NCBI GenBank assembly: GCA_017501355.1
Contig: JAFVXA010000034.1
Location: forward strand, 1-64,000
Length of the DNA: 64,000 nucleotides
Source of the DNA: Oscillospiraceae bacterium
GTDB lineage: Bacteria > Bacillota > Clostridia > Oscillospirales > Oscillospiraceae
Direction: 5' to 3'
Shown: in pieces, positions 58,536 to 64,000 of the stretch
How the letters are laid out: every line of letters starts with the position of its first letter
Numbering within the stretch: position 1 is the stretch's first letter
Translations under genes and position numbers: made by a program
Notes under the pieces: generated by a model
Told to the model about the DNA's origin: nothing
The model's database searches: none
The model's input: the letters and a program-made list of their open reading frames with translations, nothing else

Positions 58536-59246
58536 ATGAAGAAAACCGTGTTGTTCGACTTGGACGGCACGCTCCTGCCCATGGATCAGGAGTTGTTTGT
58601 CAAGGCATATTTCGGTCGACTTGCCAGAAAGCTGGCACCCCACGGCTACGAGAGCGATCCCCTCATTCAGGCGATCTGGGCGGGCACCGCTGCCATGGTA
58701 AAGAACAACGGCAGCCGCACCAACGAGGAAGTCTTTTGGGAGACCTTCTGCGCCCTGATGGGCGAGGACTGCCGAACGGACGAGCCCCTGTTTGCGGAGT
58801 ACTATGAGAAGGAGTTTCAGCAGGTGGAGGAGGTCTGCGGCAAGAACGCTGCAGCAGCAGAAACCATTGCGCTGTGCAAAGACCTCGGCGCGGAGCTTGT
58901 CCTTGCCACGAACCCGATCTTCCCTGCCATTGCCACGGAAAGCCGTATTCGCTGGGCGGGACTGCGGAGAGAGGATTTCCGTCTTGTCACCACTTACGAA
59001 AACAGCCGATACTGCAAGCCCAATCCTGCCTATTACCGTGAGATCTTGCAGACCGTGGGACTGCGGGCGGAGGACTGTCTCATGGTGGGCAACGATGCGG
59101 TGGAGGATCTTGCGGCGGCAGAGCTGGGGATGCCTGTGTTTCTGCTGACTGATTGCCTCATCAACAAGAGCGGCAGAGAACTGGATGGCTGCCCCCACGG
59201 CGGCTTTCCCGCCCTGCAGGCATGGCTCAGAGAATGCTTGGTATAA
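58536..59246 (+). CDS. HAD-family hydrolase
   Basis: A 236-residue HAD phosphatase-like enzyme: motif I FDLDGTLLP (about 6-14) with the nucleophile Asp, motif II ATNP, the Lys region in CKPNPAYY and motif IV MVGNDAVEDLAAAELG. The cap is C1-type helical. The substrate is unknown. ATG 58536 is preferred; ATG 58530 lies very close to AAAGG. It sits downstream of the tRNA-Tyr duplication. Confidence 0.9.
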   Translation: MKKTVLFDLDGTLLPMDQELFVKAYFGRLARKLAPHGYESDPLIQAIWAGTAAMVKNNGSRTNEEVFWETFCALMGEDCRTDEPLFAEYYEKEFQQVEEVCGKNAAAAETIALCKDLGAELVLATNPIFPAIATESRIRWAGLRREDFRLVTTYENSRYCKPNPAYYREILQTVGLRAEDCLMVGNDAVEDLAAAELGMPVFLLTDCLINKSGRELDGCPHGGFPALQAWLRECLV

Positions 59247-59253
59247 AAGCAGA

Positions 59254-59292
59254 CAGAAGTGGACGGCTTTCGCCGTCCGCTTCTTTGTTTTT
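59254..59292 (+). terminator. Intrinsic terminator of the HAD gene
   Basis: AGAAGTGGACGGC-TTTC-GCCGTCCGCTTCT followed by TTGTTTTT. Confidence 0.9.
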
Positions 59293-59369
59293 CAAGGGGC
59301 AGCGCTGCCAGTATTCTTGTTGATGGGCATATAATATCACAGTATATTTGTTATGTCAAGTCAACTTTA

Positions 59370-59382
59370 ACAAGTTTCTTGT
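59370..59382. promoter_or_regulatory. Operator 1 of the LexA/CI-like repressor
   Basis: ACAAG-TTT-CTTGT is a perfect 5-3-5 inverted repeat just upstream of the -35 box. Confidence 0.6.
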
Positions 59383-59390
59383 GAAATCCG

Positions 59391-59419
59391 TTGACAATGA
59401 CGCTCTAATGCGCTAAAAT
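59391..59419 (+). promoter_or_regulatory. Promoter of the LexA/CI-like repressor gene
   Basis: TTGACA (59391-59396), a 17-base spacer and TAAAAT (59414-59419), flanked on both sides by ACAAG-N3-CTTG operators. Confidence 0.75.
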
Positions 59420-59431
59420 AATGTCGAAAAA

Positions 59432-59444
59432 ACAAGAATCTTGG
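59432..59444. promoter_or_regulatory. Operator 2 of the LexA/CI-like repressor
   Basis: ACAAG-AAT-CTTGG repeats operator 1 with one mismatch, 62 bases downstream of it and about 13 bases after the -10, which suggests autorepression. Confidence 0.55.
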
Positions 59445-59462
59445 CAAAGGAGGTTTCCAGCG

Positions 59463-60209
59463 ATGAGTATGGGTGAACGAATCCGTGAGCGCCGTGAGGC
59501 GCTGGGCATGACCCGTGCGGATCTGGCGGATGCGCTGGGTGTTTCCCGCAGCGCGGTGGGCAATTATGAGCTGGATATCAGCGCTCCCAAAGAAGAGGTG
59601 CTGCTGCGATTGTTCCGTGTGCTGGATATGGAGCCGAACTTTCTCTTTCAGGACAGCTTCCCCATTCCCACCGCTTCCCCCGAGGAGCGAAAGCTGATGG
59701 AGAGATACCGCAGTCTTTCCCGCGCGGGGCGGGAGACTGCCCACACCATGCTGGGGGCGCTCTGCGCCATGCAGGATGCCCTGCTGGAGGAAGAACCCGC
59801 AAGCGAGAGCCGCGTGATCCCCCTCTACACCTCTCCTGCAGCGGCAGGCTATGCCTCCCCCGTTGTGGGCGAGGATTTCACCCCCATCGTGGTTACGGCG
59901 GAGGTGCCCGCGGCGGCAGAATTTGCCGTGCGGATTCGCGGCGATTCCATGGAGCCTCACATTGCCGACGGCAGCATTGTTTATGTCAACCACGACCGTG
60001 TCAGCAACGGCGACGTGGGCATCTTCTGCGTGGACGGCGAAATGCTCTGCAAGCAGTATTATCGCGACAAAATGGGAATTGTGTATCTTTTTTCCCTGAA
60101 CCGTAGACGTGCAGACGCAGATGTGGTATTCTATAAAGACAGCGGTCGAAATTTGTTCTGTTTTGGTCGCGTGCTCCTTCCCCTGCGCCCGCCGCTGCCG
60201 AAGGAGTAA
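59463..60209 (+). CDS. XRE-S24 self-cleaving repressor (LexA/CI-like)
   Basis: A 248-residue protein: a Cro/CI helix-turn-helix (about 4-60; RIRERREALGMTRADLADAL then SRSAVGNYE) and a peptidase S24 domain (about 115-240) with cleavage-type bond Ala128-Gly129 in SPAAAGYASP, Ser162 in GDSMEPH and Lys197 in CKQYY. RecA-stimulated self-cleavage would release its operators after DNA damage. ATG 59463, nine bases after AGGAGG, is chosen. Twin ACAAG-N3-CTTG sites flank its promoter. It could be a chromosomal regulator or a prophage relic; no phage genes follow. Confidence 0.9.
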   Translation: MSMGERIRERREALGMTRADLADALGVSRSAVGNYELDISAPKEEVLLRLFRVLDMEPNFLFQDSFPIPTASPEERKLMERYRSLSRAGRETAHTMLGALCAMQDALLEEEPASESRVIPLYTSPAAAGYASPVVGEDFTPIVVTAEVPAAAEFAVRIRGDSMEPHIADGSIVYVNHDRVSNGDVGIFCVDGEMLCKQYYRDKMGIVYLFSLNRRRADADVVFYKDSGRNLFCFGRVLLPLRPPLPKE

Positions 60210-60227
60210 AATTCAGGAGGAATGATG

Positions 60228-60767
60228 ATGTTTCAGGTAAAATACTTTATGGATATGAACCGCTACCGCAGCTGGACCTGCCCCCCTGCCCACAAGACCA
60301 GGGGCTTCTGGTTCTGGCTGATCCTGCTGGTGGTGGCAGTGCCCTGCTTTGTGATCTTCCGCATGAAGAACTTTGACCTGCGGATGCAGTCCATGGCAGG
60401 TATGCTGGGTCTGGTAGGTCTGTACCGCGGCTTCCTGTTCCGCCCCATGTATGCCAACAAGCAGTTCCGTATCATGTGCATCAACTACCATAAGGAGAAG
60501 CGCAACGGCTGGGACAGCCGTGTGGACGTGACGGAAGAGGGCATCCACACCTACATGGACGAGGAGTCCCGCGGCATGATCACCTGGGATCAGGTAAAGA
60601 GCTACACCGTCACCAGCAAGTATGTGGACTTCAACGTGATGCTGGACTTTATCCGCCTGCCGAAGGATTGCTTCACCGTCGGCACGGCTGAGGAGATCGT
60701 CACATGGATGGAAGAACATCATCCCGAGATCGAGCGCCAGAAGGAAACCAGCGAATTTGATAACTGA
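60228..60767 (+). CDS. YcxB-like membrane protein
   Basis: About 179 residues: two membrane helices (about 27-45 and 55-73) and a C-terminal soluble region that resembles YcxB (VTEEGIHTYMDEESRGMITW then VTSKYVDFNVMLDFIRLPKD). Function unknown. Three consecutive ATGs follow AGGAGG; the one at 60228 has the best spacing (7). It starts 18 bases after the repressor gene and may be cotranscribed with it. Confidence 0.75.
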   Translation: MFQVKYFMDMNRYRSWTCPPAHKTRGFWFWLILLVVAVPCFVIFRMKNFDLRMQSMAGMLGLVGLYRGFLFRPMYANKQFRIMCINYHKEKRNGWDSRVDVTEEGIHTYMDEESRGMITWDQVKSYTVTSKYVDFNVMLDFIRLPKDCFTVGTAEEIVTWMEEHHPEIERQKETSEFDN

Positions 60768-60773
60768 ACGCAA

Positions 60774-60806
60774 AAATCCCGCGCCTGTCGGCGCGGGATT
60801 TTTTTG
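60774..60806 (+). terminator. Bidirectional intrinsic terminator
   Basis: AAATCCCGCGCC-TGTC-GGCGCGGGATTT followed by TTTT, between convergent genes. Confidence 0.92.
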
Positions 60807-60815
60807 TTGAATCGC

Positions 60816-62633
60816 TTATCCGCCAAACTGCATGGCATCAATGTAGAGATCCTGAAACACAGGGTGGATGGAGAGCTCCACATGGCGAACCATGCGGGAA
60901 AGGCGATCCGCCCGCTGCCGCTGAGGCAGGGACAGCAGTGCCATGGATGCACCCGCACCTGCGGCGTTGCCGATGGGGATGATTTTTTCCACGGGAACTG
61001 TGGGGAGCAAACCGATGGCAAGGGCGCTCTCGCGGCGGATATAGTTGCCGAATGCACCCGCAAGGAGAACAGAGTCCAGCTCGTCCTCGGAGATTCCCAG
61101 CTCATGCAGCAGCGTCCGAATCCCTGCAAGAATGGCACCTTTCGCAAGCTGCACCTCGCGGATGTCCTGCTGGGTCAGCAGGATGGGGACACCGTCTGCC
61201 CCCTCTGCCAAGCGGAAGGCGGGAGCGCTGTCGGCTTCCGTGATACGGGCGGCGATACAGGGAGGAAGGTCTGCCGCTTCTTCCTTTGTCAGCAGTCTGC
61301 CTGAGGGCAGCAGTGCGCCGCACTGCAGCAGCGCGGCAATGGCATCGATCAGACCCGAGCCGCAAAGTCCGAGAGGGGCAGCATCGTCGATCACAGCGAT
61401 GGTAATATCACCGTCCGCCATATCCACCCGCTCGATGGCACCGGGCGCGGCACGCATACCGCTGCGGATGCACGCGCCCTCGAAGGCGGGACCTGCGGCG
61501 GTGGAGCAGCAGACAAGCTCACCATTGCGCACAGCCACAACCTCTCCGTTGGTGCCGATGTCGATGGCAACATGGTTACCACTGCGCTTTTCGATCCCTG
61601 CTGCCAGCATCATTGCCGTGATATCCGAGCCCACATGCCCCGCGATGTTCGGCAGCAGATGCACCGCCGCGCGGGGGTGAACGGAGAGCCCCAGTTCCGC
61701 GGCAGAGAGCGTCTGCGCCTCGGTGAAGGCGGGGGCAAAGGGGGTGCGGGACATGGGCTTGGGAGAAACGCCGAGGAAGAGATGGCTCATGGTTGTATTT
61801 CCCACCACAGTCACATCGTAAATGCTGCGGGGGGACAGGTCTGCCGCAAGGCAAAGCTCCGTGAGGATGCTGTTGAGGGTAAAGAGCACCTTTTTCTGCA
61901 GCAGGGTGAGATTTCCTGCCTCTGCCAGCGAAAACTGGATGCGGGAGATCACGTCTGCGCCGAACACGCTCTGGTCGTTGGTTCTTGCGGCGCTGGCAAG
62001 GGCTTTGCCGTCCGTGAGATCCCAGAGCGTACCCACCACCGTGGTGGTGCCGATGTCAAAGGACACGCCATAGCAGGCGCGCTCCTCGCCGCTGAGCAGG
62101 GTGAGCAGCTCCTCGCCCCGCAGCACCGCCGTGACCTTGCCCCGCTTGGCATCCAGCGCCTGCTGCAGATCGGGAAGGACGGCAGGGGCGACCGTCAGCT
62201 GTGGCAGCTCCAGCGTCGCGCGGAGACGGTTCAGCGAATCCACCTGATGCTCCATGGTAGCGCGAGGCACAGTAACGCTGCGGAGGTTCACCGCGGGGGC
62301 AAACACCAGATCTTCAGGAAGCTGCGCCATGCTCTTTTTGCGGGTGGAGCCACCGTGACTGTCGGGGACAACGATCTCCAGATCCCCCTCCGCAGTGGTG
62401 CAGCAGGCAAGGCGAAAGCCCAGTTCGATCTCGGTGGGGGTGAGCAGCTGACGCTCTGCGTCCGTGAGGGGGCTGCAGCTTCCCGCGAAAATGCGGACCT
62501 TACACTTGCCGCATTTCAGCGCACCGCCACAGGCGGCATCAATGAGCACCCCCGCACGCTCGGCAGCACGGAGCAGAGTTTCGTGGGACGAAACCTCGGT
62601 CTGTACACCCGAGGGCAAAAATGTGATGGTCAT
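60816..62633 (-). CDS. ASKHA-domain corrinoid protein reactivator (RACo/RamA-like, DUF4445)
   Basis: A 605-residue protein: an N-terminal 2Fe-2S ferredoxin domain (Cys35, 41, 44 and a Cys near 77), a linker (about 90-190) and a C-terminal ASKHA ATPase-type domain (about 195-605; SFDIGTTTVVGTLWDL, VAIDIGTNGEVV, GLCGSGLIDAIAAL, LLAGAFGNYI). RACo proteins use ATP to re-reduce inactive Co(II) corrinoid proteins. The next gene encodes a MetH-activation-like protein, and both likely serve a corrinoid methyltransferase encoded elsewhere. Confidence 0.92.
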   Translation of the reverse strand: MTITFLPSGVQTEVSSHETLLRAAERAGVLIDAACGGALKCGKCKVRIFAGSCSPLTDAERQLLTPTEIELGFRLACCTTAEGDLEIVVPDSHGGSTRKKSMAQLPEDLVFAPAVNLRSVTVPRATMEHQVDSLNRLRATLELPQLTVAPAVLPDLQQALDAKRGKVTAVLRGEELLTLLSGEERACYGVSFDIGTTTVVGTLWDLTDGKALASAARTNDQSVFGADVISRIQFSLAEAGNLTLLQKKVLFTLNSILTELCLAADLSPRSIYDVTVVGNTTMSHLFLGVSPKPMSRTPFAPAFTEAQTLSAAELGLSVHPRAAVHLLPNIAGHVGSDITAMMLAAGIEKRSGNHVAIDIGTNGEVVAVRNGELVCCSTAAGPAFEGACIRSGMRAAPGAIERVDMADGDITIAVIDDAAPLGLCGSGLIDAIAALLQCGALLPSGRLLTKEEAADLPPCIAARITEADSAPAFRLAEGADGVPILLTQQDIREVQLAKGAILAGIRTLLHELGISEDELDSVLLAGAFGNYIRRESALAIGLLPTVPVEKIIPIGNAAGAGASMALLSLPQRQRADRLSRMVRHVELSIHPVFQDLYIDAMQFGG

Positions 62634-62644
62634 AAAGAACCTCC

Positions 62645-63328
62645 TTACAGCGCCGCGCAGTGCTGCCGCGAGGGGCAGGCGGGGCGGAAGCGGCAGAAAT
62701 CACAGGGAAGGAGCAGCTCCTCTGTTCCCGTGGGGACAATACCCATGATGCCGGAGACGGATTTGGTGGGCACCATCATCAGCCGCTTGGTCAGCGTGCA
62801 GCCCACATCCTCGGGAGAGAGCAGCTGAAACAGCGCCCGCTGGTTGATCAGTTCAAACTGATGCTGACCGGGGCACCAGAGGTGGGTGCGCATCCTGCCC
62901 TCTTTCGCAAGGGCTGTTTGCACTTCCGCTGCGAGCCACGCCTGTGCCGCTTCGATGTAGGCGCTGCCCCAGGTGTCGATGAAATACTCCCTCATCATGT
63001 CGTCACTCTCATTGGAAAAGCCGACGAGGGTCGCCACAAAGCAGATTAGCTCCTCTGCCTGCCGCAGCACCTTCGGCGGCATTTCGCCGCTGAGGGAAAC
63101 ACCCTCCGCGAGGTGGATCTCTCCCTCGCTTCGGCTGAGGATGGGGAGACGGCGAACCAGCAGGGCGGCTTCTGCACGGTCTAAAAGGGCAGCGTGAGCA
63201 AGGCTCACGCTGTTTCCGTATTTTTCGGGAACGGCAGTGGGGTCAATGCCGGAAAGACGCTGAAAAAACGCGTTGGCGTTCGGGATGAAGCTAAGCTTCT
63301 TTCGGATCAGAATGCGATCGGTGTTCAT
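62645..63328 (-). CDS. Vitamin B12-dependent methionine synthase activation domain-like protein
   Basis: A 227-residue protein resembling the stand-alone cobalamin methionine-synthase activation domain (FVATLVGFSN..., IEAAQAWLAAEVQ, RTHLWCPGQHQFELINQRAL, KSVSGIMGIVP). A C-terminal cysteine motif, PCDFCRFRPACPSRQHC, is seen in the subgroup found with RACo genes and corrinoid methyltransferases. It probably presents SAM or electrons to a corrinoid protein. ATG 63328 follows GGAGG by 6 bases, 34 bases after the preceding XRE gene; RACo starts 12 bases downstream. Confidence 0.82.
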   Translation of the reverse strand: MNTDRILIRKKLSFIPNANAFFQRLSGIDPTAVPEKYGNSVSLAHAALLDRAEAALLVRRLPILSRSEGEIHLAEGVSLSGEMPPKVLRQAEELICFVATLVGFSNESDDMMREYFIDTWGSAYIEAAQAWLAAEVQTALAKEGRMRTHLWCPGQHQFELINQRALFQLLSPEDVGCTLTKRLMMVPTKSVSGIMGIVPTGTEELLLPCDFCRFRPACPSRQHCAAL

Positions 63329-63362
63329 GTTATTCCTCCACAAACACGGATGCTCCGAACAA

Positions 63363-64000
63363 TCAAGGCTCCTGCGTGTTCAGAAGCATCATGTTGAGAT
63401 TTTTGATCATCTTCAGCTCACTTTTCGTGAGTGTCAGATCCTCCGCGCTCAGCGTCTGCTCGTCCACAGGATTGGACGAGAGCAGGAACTTCAGCGCGAA
63501 GGGCGTAATGGGATTATAGGAGATGCCGAACATGAAGCCCCAGGTGTCACGATTGCGGTGGAAGGGGTTGAGAATGCAGAGACCGATCTGCTCCATGGGG
63601 TTAGAGTGGTTCAGCAATGTCACATAGCTCACAAGCTCAAAGTGGGTCATCAAACCTGTGTAATAATACTTGCAGCGCTCCTTCTCCTCGAAAGAGGGCA
63701 GGTCCATATAGCAGCGGCAGGGGATGGTGTTCTTCTCCGCCTGCTGCAGCTGCAGCTCCAGAGAGGTTTTCACGATGCGCTTGGTGCGCCCGTCATAATA
63801 ATAGAGAAACAGGGTGCCGCCGAAGGGACTTGCGGGAAGGGCGGCAGTGCGCTCGGACGCAGGAATGGGACAGTCCACGAACTGACTGACCTCCACACCG
63901 AGCACGGTAGCAATGGTATAGAGCGTGTCGATATCCACAGGGATCTGCCCACTCTCGTATTTGGAGAGGGCAGATTTGCTTTTATGGATGGCTGCGGCAA
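63363..64000 (-). CDS. XRE-family regulator (5' end beyond window)
   Basis: At least 212 residues. The visible N-terminal part AAIHKSKSALSKYESGQIPV then DIDTLYTIATVLGVEVSQFV is the second half of a Cro/CI helix-turn-helix. A C-terminal sensory-like region (about 70-212; TLFLYYYDGRTKRIVKTSLE, YYTGLMTHFELVSYVTLLNH) is shared by a clostridial XRE subgroup with no known ligand. It lies just upstream of the corrinoid-reactivation genes in the same direction and may regulate them. The start codon lies past the right edge. Confidence 0.85.
   Translation of the reverse strand, partial: AAAIHKSKSALSKYESGQIPVDIDTLYTIATVLGVEVSQFVDCPIPASERTAALPASPFGGTLFLYYYDGRTKRIVKTSLELQLQQAEKNTIPCRCYMDLPSFEEKERCKYYYTGLMTHFELVSYVTLLNHSNPMEQIGLCILNPFHRNRDTWGFMFGISYNPITPFALKFLLSSNPVDEQTLSAEDLTLTKSELKMIKNLNMMLLNTQEP

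Noticed and set aside
59463-60767. Prophage immunity region
   Set aside because: The LexA/CI-like repressor has no divergent cro, integrase or structural genes around it, so a prophage cannot be supported from this window.

Overview
The window looks like a chromosomal segment of a spore-forming, anaerobic, moderately GC-rich Clostridia (Bacillota), most likely a gut Oscillospiraceae-type genome. The evidence is the sporulation regulators spoVT and spoIIID (the latter behind a sigma-E-like promoter), a D-proline reductase locus (prdC with a proline racemase), an [FeFe] hydrogenase, Gram-positive envelope genes (LCP ligase-type protein, class B PBP, FtsW, lipoproteins, an SLH-domain protein) and encoded CCA ends on all three tRNAs. 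The family-level placement is inference. No rRNA, CRISPR array, insertion sequence or complete prophage was seen.

Layout. 1-2.2 kb: divergent prdC/proline racemase pair with a long AT-rich regulatory interval. 2.2-4.5 kb: metallopeptidase, spoVT and an internally deleted dicarboxylate symporter. 4.7-8.2 kb: leftward ECF sigma / RsgI-like anti-sigma / FtsX-type ABC transporter / DUF4418 operon. 8.4-12.8 kb: MerR-TipAS regulator and a two-gene NAD(P)-linked [FeFe] hydrogenase operon. 13-18 kb: CDP-alcohol phosphatidyltransferase, a polar amino acid ABC transporter and an M20 amidohydrolase. 18-26.7 kb: CIRCE-controlled Hsp20, RlmA-like methyltransferase, cysteine desulfurase, mtaB-yfbR, an FMN dehydrogenase and small enzymes. 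26.8-38.5 kb: rpe-recR, a membrane metallopeptidase, AI-2E-type permease, lipid kinase, a PhnD-like lipoprotein with a hydrolase lacking its serine, and a cupin/aldo-keto reductase/CTP-kinase-like run. 38.5-43.5 kb: bactofilin with a polysaccharide deacetylase, SLH-transglutaminase protein, spoIIID and LCP protein. 43.5-51.1 kb: AraC regulator divergent from a hexuronide operon (GPH symporter, GH2 glycosidase, uxaC, SDR). 51.2-54.5 kb: FHA-FtsW fusion with a class B PBP. 54.8-58.2 kb: tRNA-Gly, TraX, YitT, a three-gene mini-operon, tRNA-Thr and tRNA-Tyr. 58.2-64 kb: a tandem duplication of the tRNA-Tyr 3' end, HAD hydrolase, a LexA/CI-like repressor with twin operators, and a corrinoid-reactivation pair followed by an XRE regulator cut by the right edge.

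How the genes work together. Redox metabolism is represented by proline reduction, by hydrogen production or uptake coupled to NAD(P)H through a NuoF/GltD-type flavoprotein, and by glucuronide or galacturonide catabolism that feeds the Ashwell pathway (mannonate dehydratase is not in the window). Envelope functions form a second theme. Many promoters have clear sigma-A boxes with 17-bp spacers, and most transcription units end at strong intrinsic terminators, so transcription-unit borders are well defined. The points most worth a second look are the symporter lacking TM2-TM4, the Ser-to-Gly hydrolase, the FHA-FtsW fusion, the small zinc-ribbon/coiled-coil/sigma-4 operon, the duplicated tRNA-Tyr 3' end, and the hydrogenase with an abbreviated diaphorase partner.
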